64,000 nucleotides of DNA from Lanius collurio (GCA_020086605.1 JACBWW010000008.1:24703234-24767233), one strand, 5' to 3'; numbered from the stretch's first letter, positions 37,636 through 51,500 are shown. Made by a program: numbers and translations. The notes: generated by a model from the sequence alone, not told the origin.

Positions 37636-38464
37636 TTAGAAGTTTAAAATACTGAGAATGATTTTCTATTATGTAATGGTTTAACTATTAGCATTTCAAC
37701 AACAGCTGTCAAAGTTGAATTATGAACAAAAAAGGTTACCATTTTGAACTCATTCAAACCATTAATGCAAGACAGATGTTTTAATATACAAAAATTATGC
37801 ACACTTCCCCAAAAATGCCAAAATACTTCTGTATCCTTCAGTTCTGGTGCCCAGACTGTGCCCTTGGACTGGCACAGAGGCACTATCCTTCCCTGAATCC
37901 TCCGTGTCCTTTTATGCACAGGTTTCACAAAGCATCACCCATCAGTGCCAGGAAGCAAAAGGTTTGGAGGGCAAGAGGAGCCCGCTTCTCCTTGCCTCAC
38001 CCAGCAATCTGGAATGTGGTCAAGTGTGTCACTGCATCCAGACAGAATTTCATCAGAGCAGGATGTCCCCACGAGGTGGGAACCCAGGAGGCCCGCGTGT
38101 CTCACCCCACTATGAGGAAGGCACAACTGGCTGAACCAACACACGTCCCTTCCTTCGCTTCCTGGGTGGAATTGCTGCAACCAGGCCTCAGTGACAATAC
38201 TTTTTTCCAAGCAGGAGTTGTGCCTGGTTGCAGCTGTCCCCTCTGGCACAGGGAACTGCAGCAATGTCAAAAGTTAAAATGTTTTGTACAATACTCTGAT
38301 TTCATTTGCAAACATCTTTCTTTTCTGACATTTGTATCTGAATTCCTTAGCTACATAACTCAAGATTTAGGATACCTTTTCAACATTTTAGAATAAATAC
38401 ACCTTTTTCTGAAATATACAACTCAGAAGTTTTGCAGCAGTAGTGACAAAACAGCTCCCTTATG

Positions 38465-38470
38465 TTTATT
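38465..38470 (-). promoter_or_regulatory. OSMR: OSMR candidate proximal poly(A) signal
   Basis: AATAAA on the minus strand, about 650 bp past the stop codon; would give a shorter 3' UTR. Confidence 0.4.
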
Positions 38471-39115
38471 GGCCTTTTTTCCAGCAGTAAAGCTTTTAAG
38501 CTACACCTGTGATAAAGCACTTTGGAGAAGCAAATGTTCCAAGCTGTAAAGATACTGTGGTATTAAGCTTTCACATGCATTGCTTTGAATCTTCTAGGAA
38601 TGCACCACACTGTGTGCAGGTAACACTTCCACGATGACTCCTTATATGGTTTGGGAGAGAGCAAACACAACCCAGCCCTCAGTATGACTGGGCTGGGTAA
38701 TGCTCCACACCCTGCAGCACAGTAGCCACTGGCTGGGTGGCCAAAGTACAAAGAAATGCACCCCTTCAGAAGAACAACCTTCTCCCTTGTTTAATTTGCT
38801 CCTCTTACAAATAAAGTTTTAATCTCTGCAAAATAAAGCAGTTCTCTGCATCAGCCTGTGACAGATTGCTGTGATGTAACTTTCTGCAGAATGCAGGCCA
38901 CAAACCAGCCTATAAATCTCTTCTAATGCCCGTAAACTTGTAATGGAACCATAGCACACATAATTCCTGTGGAAGTCAGTACTCAAAACTAGTCCAGAAA
39001 CAACAGCTTTGCTGCGTTAATGGAAGTCAGGCAGCTGGGCTTGTGAAAGCCCTAATCAAAAGTTGTGGTTTTAGAAATTCTTATTTATCATGTGTAGCCA
39101 AACACTGGATGAACA

Positions 39116-39565
39116 TCAAAGCCTCCCACCCAGGCAACGCACATCTGTCTGTGAGATGTATGTCAGACTCTTCTTTCTCTCAGCTGTTTCTCTGGTGGTT
39201 GAGGCTGCATCCTCATGAAAAATATCTAAATAGCATTGTGGCTGGTATAGCATCACTGCTGTCTTGCCTGCTTCCAGTGTCTCTGGTATTTGGCAGGGAT
39301 CAGATTCAACCTCAAGTGTAGAAGAATAAGCAAAATTCTCAAAACAAGTATGAGTTTCAGGCATAGATGGGGGTGGAAAGTCTCTCGCTAGATTTTCACT
39401 ACAGTAAATCCAGGAAGAATTGTGACCATCAATCTTCTCTTCAATTGGTGTTGAAGATAATGGGCTCCAGGTAAGAGGATGCAATTTCTGAGCTTCAGTA
39501 TTACTGCTCATGGCTAGCACATCAGGAATGCAGTCATTTATCTTCAGCACTTTCTCAGAATCAAT
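39116..39565 (-). CDS. OSMR: OSMR coding exon 17, cytoplasmic tail with stop
   Basis: Encodes 149 residues from [18 protein letters not shown] to [10 protein letters not shown] and TGA (39118-39116). Signalling motifs: HTCFENFAY (N-x-x-Y, aligned with the human Shc site in FENLTY), YQPQ at Y886 and YISQ at Y915, both Y-x-x-Q STAT3-type sites; YISQ aligns with human YVSQ. It ends 10 residues after YISQ, whereas human continues about 50 residues. Acceptor ctcgcag. Confidence 0.94.
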   Translation of the reverse strand: MDSEKVLKINDCIPDVLAMSSNTEAQKLHPLTWSPLSSTPIEEKIDGHNSSWIYCSENLARDFPPPSMPETHTCFENFAYSSTLEVESDPCQIPETLEAGKTAVMLYQPQCYLDIFHEDAASTTRETAERKKSLTYISQTDVRCLGGRL

Positions 39566-42500
39566 CTGCGAGAGAATCAGTAAACAAAAAAATTACTCAA
39601 TGGAAGAAGGCCAGAGTAGAGAAAGGGAGTAATTACTTTGAGGAATTCTAGTAATACTCTACACACTTATTTTTTTAGTTTGCACTTTTCAAAAAAATTA
39701 ATTTGAAGTAAAGCCTATGTAGAGGATGTTCAACAGAAGCTGTATTTTATGTGAAATTTATCAGGCTGTTTATTTAGAGATTTTGTTTTTAAGTAAACTC
39801 ACTATGACTCTATTTGAATCCCTCCACTCTAAAGACTTTACCATGTTTTTGATGTGTGCTGGTTTTTATGTGAGGCACTGGAAGACAGCAGCAGGGGCTG
39901 TTAGGTGTACTTCAGTCCTCACTCTCATGCTACTTTCAGCGAACACCAGCAGCTCCACATGTGACAGGCAAAGGCTTGTGAGCCCCCTACATGCAGCACA
40001 GAAGCAGCAGCTCCCACTTCTAAGGGACTAGAGAAGAAGCTGGAAGTCTTTTGCCATCCTGTTCTCCCAGCCAGGCCTGGCAGAACCTCCCTACATCCTC
40101 CAAGGGCCAGCAAGTATATGGCCCTGCAGTGTCCTCCTGAGACAAGTGGGGCAGGAGGAGTGGGCAGAAATAGCTCATGGCCTCCAGTATCCTCTGGGCT
40201 GCTGAGTTCAGATAGTGCAGGGGTTTGAAGAGTAATAGTGGAGGAATCACCTGACCAAAATACTTAATTTATTCCTCAGTTGTTTATTTGCCTTTTGCAG
40301 TAACAGACTACAATATAAGCTACTCACTGCAGAGTCACATGGATGTCAAAAGGAGTTTTCCATTAATGGTAATATTAAACTGTGTTAATTTTTGTATAAT
40401 GATTAAATGTAGTCAACACAAAAACTGACAAGAAGTTAATTTTTAAATGCAGTCAACACAAGAGTAGTATTTTTTTTAAACTCTACTAAGCAAAGAATGG
40501 ACAAATTAAAAACTCTAGCTTTTCAGTGATCTTACCTTATACTCTTTGAATGACAGCACTTTGCTCTTGTTAGGACTAGGTATTACAGGACAGCAACACT
40601 CCTTCACCCTGGAAATAAGAGAGCAAAACAAATGACATTTTTGTTCTCTTACCAAAGCACACTCTACCAGCAAAAGCCCCCCCACAGACATGTTACAGGC
40701 ACAGCAGCAGATGAATGGTGTCTCAGAAATGCCACAAGCCACGTACTTAAAACATCCACGCAGTCAGACAGCCAAACGAAGAGATGAAACGGGCCTTACA
40801 ACAAGCTAGAAGCAACAAGCTGCAGTAGTGGTTTGTGAGTTAGATTAGTTATATTCTCTGTTACAACAGAAACATGCATTACAACTTACCACTTCATCTT
40901 CCAGTGGCATACAGCTACTACTAGGGTTGGAACTATCACTATCAGGAATACAAAGTACAGCATGTTTGCTGTGAAAGAAAAATACTTCAAAATTTTGTTT
41001 TTAACTTCTCACATGTTAAAGTCAATACAGCTTTAGTTTCTGGGACAAAAATAACATTAAGTCTGTGTGGGATGCCAGCTGCTAACTCAGCAGTAAAACT
41101 CTGTGGTCCGTGGTACCAAGATAGTTTGGCTGAAAGTTCTGGGATACATCTGTAAGCCTTTGGACCTTGATTTCCTTTACCAGAACTGAATTATTACTAG
41201 ACTGCTTTTTCTTTTTTTTGTACTCATATTGGCACCTTAACTGTAAGAGTAATTTACAAAAGTTAAGGCAATGATAACCTTACTTAAGTATTGTTTTAGG
41301 ATTTCTCTCCGACCTGCAGAGAAGACAGATTTTTACTGTAAGACACCAACAGCATCTGTACTTCCATTTTGGATGACTATAGCCAGAGAAAACACAACGC
41401 AAGTGTTCAAGTCTCTTAGGATTTATGCTGATACAAGTATCTCTGTTGCGGTGAGCCACGGCCAAAGCCAGGTTCGGCCGGACCTGCGGACCGAGGGGTC
41501 CGGTGGTTTGCTCCCTCCGCAGCCCAAAACCCCTGAAGTTACAGGCAGCGCCCCAGAGGCTGTGCTGATTGGCCTCTGTTACTCCTCCCCGCCTCCTCCT
41601 TCCCTCATTTGCTGCAAACCCTTCTCCCCGCCCCGGTAACACCTCCTGGCCCAGGTATCGTTGGCTACTGTGTGTTTTCCACATCTGTTTGTGGGGGGTA
41701 CAAACGGCCGCGTGGTTTGTCTCTCCTCTTGGGTGTGCACCCGGCAGTAAGCTCTCATTCCCCAGAGGAGTCCCTCCACTTTATCCTGCCTCCTCCGCGC
41801 ACACCAGCCCTCGGGAGCGGGGCGAACCCGAGCCGCCCGCCCCGCCCGCGCCGCGATCGGACTGCGTCTGTCCCGCTCGGGGCAGGCGGAAGCCTGCTCG
41901 GTACCAACCACGACAACGCGCTAGCCCGGGAAGGTACCGCAGCAGAGCTCAGTGTTTCCTTCCAGCTGGAAGACAGCCCTGGGCTATGCTGTTCACAAAC
42001 AGCTGATGCTGTCGGTGGGTTGAGGGGAGCACGAGTTCGTGCCTGCTCTCCCTCTGCCCTGCCCTGTGCCCTCCTGCCCTGTGCCAGAGAGTTTGTGTGT
42101 CCCTGCCACACACCACAGCAGGGAATGGAAACAGGTTACATTCTCCTTGTATCTCTTTTGCGTTAATTAAGCTCTTGTTTTTATTCTCTGCTTGGCTGTA
42201 CAAAGATCTGGGTGGATGACGAGAGCTAGAACTTGTGTGTTAGAGGCAGAACTGCGCCGCTGAGGGTGCCACGATGGTCGGACACTGCTCTAGTAGTTAG
42301 CTTAAAATGTGGAGTCTCTTTGCTTCCTCCTTTCCCATCCCTTCATCCCTAACCCCAACAAGTTTTTCAAAACCAGGCATCTCCAGTTTGGATCCTAAAT
42401 TTCACAACCATGCTGACTGGTATTTTCAAGGGAACAAAGTTATGGGCAACTGATTTCCTCTTCTGCTTCAGTGATAAAATCTGCCCAGTTAGCAAACTAC

Positions 42501-45500
42501 TGTGCCCATGCCAACTACCCTTCTGTATTGGCTTACAAAGAAGTGAACTTGGCAAAAGTTTTAAAGACTGATGAGAGTAAGAATCAACATTAGAAGTTCA
42601 AGAGTCCATACAGGAATTACCTGTTTGCACACAAGTCTGTAGGTTTTCCTATATTAAAAAAACAGTTAAATCCAAATACAATTTTTCAATGAGTTCTAAC
42701 AAACTGGACTCACTAGGCATGCAAATGTGCATATATTGAGCTATTTCTCAGAAAGATACAAGACTTAAATAAGGATGTAAATTAGGCTGTTTCTAAAATT
42801 ATGAAAAAACCTTTCTACTTAGAAGTATTAAAATGCCATGTGGGTATGCTCGTATCATTTCTCAGCTGGATTCTTTCTTAAGTGCATGTTGCATTGAATT
42901 CAATGTTTTCCCTTAAGAAAGAAAGATTATAATAATGTTTTAAATCATCCCATCCTTCTGCTAGAGGACATTATTCACAGCCAGTACTCACAGTTATATG
43001 GTGTATCTATGTATCTGAAGTTAAAAATGGGAGACTCTCCTCCACCTGTAAATGCTTTAACCACTATTTTGTATTTTGTGTTTGGCATCAAGTGTTCCAC
43101 GGTGTATCTCTTTTCTTCTGGGTTTTCAATTGTGTATTTACATAGCTCTGAATCATCTAAAACAAAGCAGATAAGATAGAATCACAGGATCACTAGAATC
43201 AATACAAGGGACCCTAAAGATCACCTAGTTCCATCTCCCCGGCCATGGACAGGGACACCTTCCAGTAAACCAGGTTACTCAGCCCCATCCAACCTGGCCT
43301 TGAACTCTTCCACATATGAGGCATCCACAACCTCTCTGGGCAGCCTGTTCCAGTGCCTCACTACCCTCACAGTAAATCTTCTCCTAATATCTAATCTAAA
43401 CCTACACTCTTTTAAGTTTAAAACCATTACTCCTTGTCCTATCAGTACAGGCCCTGGTAAAAAGCCTCTATCTTTTTTACAAGCCCCCTGTTAGGTACTG
43501 AAAGGTTGCAATATGATGTCCCCAAAATATTACAAAACCACTTAACTGAAATAACAAAACATCTGCAACCCGCCTTCTTTGCAATTTGCACACTTTCTTC
43601 CAGGAAGGATGATGCATCCTGACTCACTGCCACTGGGCTGAACTCACATCCCTTCTAACTGGACTGTCCACAGCACTGCCATCCTCTGGCAGACATCCAT
43701 CAACTTGCTGTCAAAGGCTGAAGCTTTTTTTATTTTAATTTCTTTTTCCTTGAGCATTTTACCAGAAGGATTTGAGTTTTGCAATTTTTTTTTTTTTACC
43801 AGAATCCTGTAGCCCTTAAGCTTATGTTAATTTCTTTGAAGATAATCAAAAGCAAGAAATCTCTGCCTGAAAAAAAACCCCTCTTTTTCCTCTCTGTTGT
43901 GCAACTCCCAAACCCCAGGGAGAAATGGGTTAGTTTATTTCTGATGTTCTTAGCCACACCCCGGTCTGCTAGCAGAAGCAGTGAAGCAGAAAATCTTTGA
44001 TTTAAACTTTTTACAGTCTAACTAGCTTTATTTACAGAATTATGGTACTTATATGGTTAGTTTAGTTCACACAAGAACTTTCACATAAGGCTCCCTCAGC
44101 TCAAACTATGCTTTTCATCCTGGCACTAATCTAATCAGAACACAGCACAATACCCAAGCAGAAGAAGAGGCTAGAAAAAAAAATAAAATATATTCTTTTA
44201 ACATGTTGGAAACATCTGAAAATTATAATGGAGCAAAGTCATCTGAAGCAGTTTTGCATGTGAAACAGAAAGGTCTGATATAAATTTGTGGGGTTTTGCC
44301 ACTTCACAGCTCAGTTCTGCCCAAAGAACTCCACTGGAGAGAATACACACTAATACTTTCACTAGAAAATAATCTACATGTGGAATTTATACAGTGCTCC
44401 AATTTTGAAGGAAATAAATTGCATCCCATCTGTTTCCAAAATAACCCAAATGCCAGTAAGACTAACATGCTTTTTATGACTTTTATCCAAGTAGACCACA
44501 AACAGATGCTTTTCAAAATTCATCCAGAACTCACATCACAGGAGGAAGAACTCCTCTATAGTACCAAAGGAGTCTTTTCTGGAGCTAAAAAGGAGTCATG
44601 GACAACAGAACAGGGGCTGTAAATCTCCATAAAGCTGAGAATCACTTCTGCCTACCAACACATCAAGCACAGAGAGGAACCAAAACCAATAGGGGTTGAA
44701 ATCTATAGATGGCCAAATGAGCCAGCCTGACTGCTCAATGTGAACCTTCTAAGATGCTGCAATACCAACATGCCTTTCACCAGTATCAGTGACACAACTT
44801 TTTGTAGTAGAGAGCTCATTTACCTGGAAGAATGTGCTTTTTTGATCCTTTCAAATTGCAGTTCCCTTGTATAGGTGACACATAAACATGGTAGCCTCTT
44901 AAAAAACCAGGCTCTGACTCATCTGTGAGATAAGAATCCCATGACAGCGTTACTGAATTGTAAGTCAGGTCAACTTTTCTCACAACAGGGTCAAGCCTAG
45001 GAGCTGGAAGAAAGGAAATTCAAGTTAAACTTGTAATTATTCTTCAAGTGTTTCCTCTTGTCATTTGAAAAATTCACACTCCCATGTGGTGCTTATGTTT
45101 ATAACTTTCTTGTAGCTAAAGGCTGAACAAAGCCAAAGTTTTCTACAGAAACTGTCAGCTTCACAGAGCCTTCATACATCTACACAAAGCTACGACTGAT
45201 AATCACAGCTTTGTTTAGCTCTCCTAATAGACATGGACTCTGCCTGGTCACTGCACTAGCCAAATAGGGCCTGTATGCTGACAGAGAACTTTTAAATGCT
45301 TCACTGAAGATACAGAAGGAACACAGAAAATACAATTTTATCTAGCTGGAGGAGGAGGCAATTATTCTATTTGTGACAAATCAATTTAGCAAATGCACAA
45401 ATCCTAAATGTGTTGCCAACTTACGCAGCTCCCTGAGATAACCAATCTTCTTTTCCAGTATGGAGGCCTTATTAGCAACACATCCATAGATACGGAATTT

Positions 45501-48500
45501 GTATCTCACCCCTGGAACAAAAGCAGCTAGAAAACAGTTGAACAAAAATAGGTTATGGTTTGTCTTTTAGTGTTACTTTTATTTAATTGCTTCCTACAGA
45601 GGTCAATAACCTATTAGACACCTTCTCTCAGTGCTATTGTACTATTAAAGCAACTGAAGGAGACAGAGGGCAAGCCAATTCTTGGCATGCATTATGTGAA
45701 TAAAACACATTTATTCTGTCTGAAAGACAGAACTGGGGGAGGGGTGTATATATTTTTGTTGCCATACAGTATTCAAGATGACTGCACAATAGAATCCAAA
45801 TGCACCAAAAAGACAATTTCATTTATATTTCTGGCACAGGCAAAGGTTGTGTTTTGGACTGTTTAATGGACATCAAACACATCAGGATTCCATGTTATCC
45901 TGACATCCACTCCCATTCACATTAAGCAAGTGCAAACCTCTGAAAAATTTGACAATACTCTTCCCATGTGTTACCACAGTCCCCATCATTATGTGCAGGT
46001 TTCCACACATTTGGATGAACTGAGGCGCAGTTCCTTTAATGCAAATTTATGTGTGCTCAGTCAAATTTTCTTCAAACAAGTTTCATTCTAAAGTGAAGTC
46101 TCAGCTTGAGAGACTCCAGGGAGGTTAAATTCTTGCTCTGTGGAAGAAAATCAGAGCAACTTTGACACCGCCAGAAAGGATTTAGGTCTACTGGCCACCA
46201 CTGGGATAAAAAACATGCAACTGATCCTAAGCAAGGACTGGTGCTGAGATACATCATTTGTGGCACACTGACAGCACCAAAACTCTCACTACTCTGTGGG
46301 TTTAAATTGCCTGAGTCTAAACTTCTGATCCATGTTACAGATAGGATAGAGTTCCCTTTTGCATCTCTTTTGCTAAAATATTTTAACTCCTTCATTAACC
46401 TCACCATCCTCCTTCAAGATGCTGCTCTAAGCCCCTCAGAAGAGGTTTTGTCTAAAATACTGTGTTGACTTTTCTAATATAGTATGCTGCCTTCCAAGGC
46501 TTAATGGTGCTGGTACATTTGTGGTGTCTAATTAATTTGGTAGGAAAAACATGATGCCACATGCCTTTGAAGAATTACACCTGCACAGCACAGAATTCAA
46601 TATTCCACATGATTTGTTTCCTAAATTCAATTAATGCCCACAGCTTGAAGGGACTGCTGCACAGACAGAAAGTATAGTTGTTTGGCTTTCACCTGAGCTG
46701 ATTACAGCACTCGAAGTGTTGGGTCCAAATCTCTTCCACTGCAAATCACAAGGCTGCGACCTGGGAAAGTTACACCAATCAATAATGTAACTGTCATATA
46801 TACTTCTGGGCTCCCAGGAGATTAAAATGCCATCATCTGTACCATTAACCTGTCCTTCCTTAAGCTCTTCGGTGCCTAGGAATGAACAGAACAGAATCTC
46901 TTGTTATTGTCCTGCATGAGACTTCAGACTCATAAATGAAGATCAATACAGTTCCTATATTAACCAGTTGAAAACAATAATAGAAGAGTTGCATTCCTTC
47001 ACTGAATGACATATGGGGTCTTTCACATGCTAGAAGCTGGCAGCTCAGAAACCATCCAGCAACTGTTACTGTGCATTCACAAAAAAAAATCAGCTGTAGA
47101 AACACAGAGTCAGTCACAAGAGGCTAATCACACTGGCACTCGCTGCACCATCAAGGCACCTGCTGCAGGTCTGAGGCCCTAGTTTTAGGCTAAATGTATC
47201 TCTGTAGAGACACTTTGTGCACTTAAGCTTAATGAACAAAGAGCAACCACCCTGCAGGAGAAAATACAGTCGTAATTTTCAGATAGCAGTGACATAAGTT
47301 AAGAGGTAAGACTAATTTGTTGCCCAAGATGGTAAATGATGACTTCACTTAAAATAGGTAGAAACAAAACTCTAATAATGTAATTATAACTGAAAATACT
47401 CCTACTGTTATCTGGAGCTCCAGAGATGATCAATACTGAAGGAAGTGAAAAATTAACACTGTTCTTTGCCATGATACTGATTCTGTAGGAATGGTTATCA
47501 ATGAAAATCCTTGTGCTGTTGTAGACTGAAGAAAAAGAAAAGCTTTCAGGCTTAGAGCCATCTTCTAGTTTTTCCAAGGTTAATTCATATGAAATAATTT
47601 TTCCATTTGCTTGAAAACTTGGTGTTTTCTGAGAAAAGAAGTTATGGAGGAAGAGAACAGTAACTTTTGCTGAAAAATTATTGTAAATTTTGCTGAAAAA
47701 ATATGAGGCAATCATTTAGAACTTTAAATAACTAACAGAATGTATTACTTCTGTAAGAATATTAACAGTTGTTTCTACACATTCATACACATACTTGAAA
47801 TGGAAATGCAGAATTCTTGGTAATGGGATCTGTCTTGTTTGAATACTTAGAGAAACAGAATTGTATGTCTGAAATTCCAGGACACCATCATAGCTTCATG
47901 TGTTCTGAGATAATTTATATACAATCTGTTTTAGATTTGTAAAAAACATTTTCATACTGAATTGCTATCGATTGCACACAAATCATGTGCGCCATTTCCA
48001 ACCCCTTTATGAAGGGCTTTGTTTCTATTTCTGTAGGATGTCTCACCTTCCAGAACAAGGTCACATTTTGTCCCCCCAGAACTGGAGTAATTTCTCTCCA
48101 CATGTCCAGTTTCCCTGATGGAGCTGCAATAAATACAGAAAAACCAGAAAATGAGAATTCTCTGGGTGCAGAAAGGATAGGCAGTTTAACTGCTTCCTCC
48201 CATTTGAAGAAATTCCACTCCCAATGTCTCCTTCTTCCCACCACTCCCAGGTCTTGCCCAAACATTATCCTTTAACATCTTTTTCCCTTCATTCCTTTTT
48301 CTGAATTAAAATCTGGTTAATTCCCCTAGAAAATCTTTGCTTGCAGTCACCAGACTCTTGTTCCCACCTCTGCACAATTCTTCCAGACCTCACAGGGCAC
48401 TGCAACTCGGTCTGTCCATCTTCCCAGTCAACTGGATTTCCCACTGCTTGCACTAGATGAAATGTCTGAGACTAGCAGGTAGGCTGAGAACTATTTAAGA

Positions 48501-51500
48501 AGTCATCTTCTTGAAGTTTGCTCAGTGTTTCTTTTATGCATGCAACAGGCCTCTGCTTTAGCTACACAGCAGAAGAGTAACAACAAACAGCAAAGACAGG
48601 TGCCAAGCAAGGAACATCCCTCAAACTTTGCTTCTCCACAGGTTGTGTTGCAGTGCGCCATAGCCCCAGCCAGGGTGTCCCGGACCCCGTTGGACAGGAG
48701 GCCCAGTGGTTTGGTTCAGCAGCCCAGGAACCCTCGGATGGCTGCCGGCCCAAACACAGACACCCCGGGGCTGCCTGGCGGCAAAGTTGGTTGCCCAGGC
48801 TGGGGAAGACGTGGCACCCTGCGCGTCTGCAATGGCCACCGCTGTGCCCTCCCTCAGCTCTGTCACCGGCCCGAGCTCATCCTCCCCGCCTGCCTCTCTC
48901 CCCAGGGGCTGTGTGCACCCCGCCTCTGTTACACCCCGTCTGTGGTGCTGTTGGTTGGTTTATGTTTGCTCTGCTCTGAGCAGTGGGGTACAAACCCCCT
49001 GTCAAGGGGTGCTCCTTGCTGGTTTTGGCCCTCCTGCCCACCCCAATAACCTCGTTCCCGTTTCCCCAAGAAGAGTCCCTCGTTGCTTCGTCCCTCTGTG
49101 CGCCTTCCCCGGACCTTGCCCAGCCTCCCGCACTCCCTCTGCACCTTCCCCCTGCCGTGGCAGCCGGTGACACCATTGCCCGGTGCTCGGCCCCTGAGGT
49201 AGCCACTGGGCGAGCATCGTGGCAAGGCTGGACATACTTCCTTCCTTTGTTCGGATGAGCAGGGGTGGGCTCCACTCACTCCACCTCCAGAAGTGCTTGG
49301 CCGCCCCGCAGCGCACCCTGGCCGTGTACTCCGTGTACGGCTGCAGCCCACGCACCGTGACACGTTTCTGCCGTGACCCCACGTTGGAGCTGTTGTGCTG
49401 CAAAACACAGACACAACAGGCTCAGCTCAGAACAGCGTCTTCAGCAAGATGTTAATTCTCTGAGAAAATAGCTCTTCCTCTAGACCCTGCAAGAGTCAGT
49501 TAAGCTTCACTTAGGAAAGACAATCTTGGTACAACAATCAAAAAAAACAAAAAGCAAATAATGCACAAGATCAAAACAGCGGGAGATCCAAAAAGACATC
49601 TGAAAGTCACCTCTGTGTAACTGTCTGAGACACTCAGAACCCTCTACGAGTCTTTTTTTAGATCCAGGAAGGAATTTACTGAGAACTTGCTTTCATAGAA
49701 CCTAGGACTATTACCTCATTGTAGAAGCAAGATGTTGCTCCAGATCTATGCAGAGCAATCTACAGCTACCTTTTCTTTCAATTTTTTTTCCCCAGCCTTT
49801 ACCCCACTCTCTCCTAAGAGAGAGAGTGAGTTCTGGTAAGAGTCAAAAAGCCAGCATGCTTTTAAAGCTTCTCCTCAACACTGTCTCTTGCAATGGCCAA
49901 CTGTGGTGGTCACTTCATCTGACAGCTCTTAAGCTACACTCGAGACAGAACACAGCTTGACTGTGATCTTCAGCGTGCCTTTTTAATGTGCTAGAGGCAA
50001 GCTACCCTCTAAGAAAAGAGCTACAGAGAAGTGACTGTACACGGGAAAAGAGTCTGTCAACCTCACCTACTATGGAAGAGGTGGAATAAGATAAGGAATC
50101 TAGTCAAATAATCTTCAAGGAGATCGAAGAGGAAGGGAAAAGAAACTGTTCTGGGATTCAGTCAGACTCACGACCATCAACTACAGTCAACATGGCACAC
50201 AGAAACATCTTGGACTAATATAAAAGAATCTTCAACGCTACTTTCTTGCGTGTGAAATGACATGACCAGTAAAAACAAATCAAGATTACCAGTAGCTAAT
50301 ATATACACAATACATATTCTACAACTCTGATTATTAGGCTCCTCAGTGTTTTCAGTAACTACAACAAAATCTCAGAACTCATCCAGCAGAGCACTGAGCC
50401 ACACAGTCAGACCAGTCACACCACATACTTCTGCCAGAGTACAGGCAGTATTTGGAGTGGGAATTAGAGCCAACAGTGGCTGCCCACATGGACCACAAAA
50501 TCAGTGTAATGCTTGGGAGCAAACAAATCCAGAAAACAGACACATCAACATGCTCACAAGATTTACAATGTATCTGCATTGCTAGGGAATTATGTTTTAA
50601 TCTCACATCAGAAAGATCTTCACCATGTTTTTGTTTAGGAAATTCAGGTTCCATACCAGTTCTACTGTGCCATCAGGTTGGAGCACTTCAGTCTGCCAAA
50701 AGAATTCAATTCCAATTTTTTCATAATTCCAATGTAAGGTAATTTCTGTATCTGTGCTATCTTCCCAAACATGTAAAGGTGCAGTAGGATACACTGCCAA
50801 TGGAAAATCTGAGTTAGCTCTTGCAAAATATAAAATATATGCAAAAGTATCTTAAAATATTTTAGATGAGTAGTAAAAGCAACTAAAAAATACATTTTTT
50901 TCTCCTAATCTAGAAGAAACACATATAAATTATAAAACTTAATTTCAGAATATAAATGTAAGTAAATTTTACTCAAGTTTAAAAAAACTCGTTGTGCGGA
51001 CTTAGAAATATTTTAAAACATCATGGACAAAAAGGAAGAGGGACATTTACTGCAAACCAGTAAAATTCTATAATTCAGGGCCTGGCAGAAGCTCCTGATG
51101 TAACATGGTAATATTTGACACATTTCCACACCCTGGAAATGGACCTCTTTGACAGAAATTTTATTCACAACTCTGACTCCTGTCTGTAGTTACCCTCCAG
51201 TAAACAGTGCCAATGCTACTTCTTCCAAAAGATTTCTGAGATCCTTTATTGCTGTGTAAGAGTATTCAGCAAGTGAGTGAAATCTCAAACTCTCCCATAT
51301 TATCAGTATAATGGTGAGGAAAGCAATGCAATGTGGGGAAATGGCAATGCAAGTGAGGGGTATGCTTACACCCTTGGCCATTTATCCTAAAACTTCATGC
51401 ACTACATTATTGAATTACACTACTCCATGAAACATAGTATGAGGACTTTCATACTTGAAAGAGATCGTATTTTATATAGAAGGTCCAATCTACCACATGC

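Larger units (their letters stand above)
37610..39115 (-). other. OSMR: OSMR 3' UTR (about 1.5 kb)
   Basis: Non-coding sequence after the OSMR stop. Minus-strand AATAAA occurs at 38465-38470 and at 37630-37635; the distal one gives the limit used. No conserved open frame was recognised on either strand. Confidence 0.6.
39566..42991 (-). other. OSMR introns flanking the membrane-span and box 1 exons
   Basis: Introns 39566-40535, 40609-40889 and 40969-42991. They hold the 19-bp direct repeat and GC-rich copy A; nothing else recognised. Confidence 0.7.
43157..49237 (-). other. OSMR introns between exons 8 and 14
   Basis: Introns 43157-44823 (CR1 fragment, T run near 43785), 45004-45424, 45527-46692, 46876-47405, 47629-48046 and 48124-49237 (GC-rich copy B). 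No further gene or RNA seen. Confidence 0.7.

Noticed and set aside
42147..42155. gtatctc near 42149 as a target-site duplication for GC-rich copy A
   Set aside because: It matches the 7 bases before 41444, but the element would then not end in CA, and a 7-base match within 700 bp is expected by chance a few percent of the time.
41569..42203. Several open frames of 80-185 residues on both strands
   Set aside because: They sit in the CpG-rich intronic block, where stop codons are rare; no domain, splice support or homology is apparent.
48525..49414. Overlapping open frames up to 174 residues
   Set aside because: These come from the GC-rich copy B and from wrong-frame reads of OSMR exon 8.
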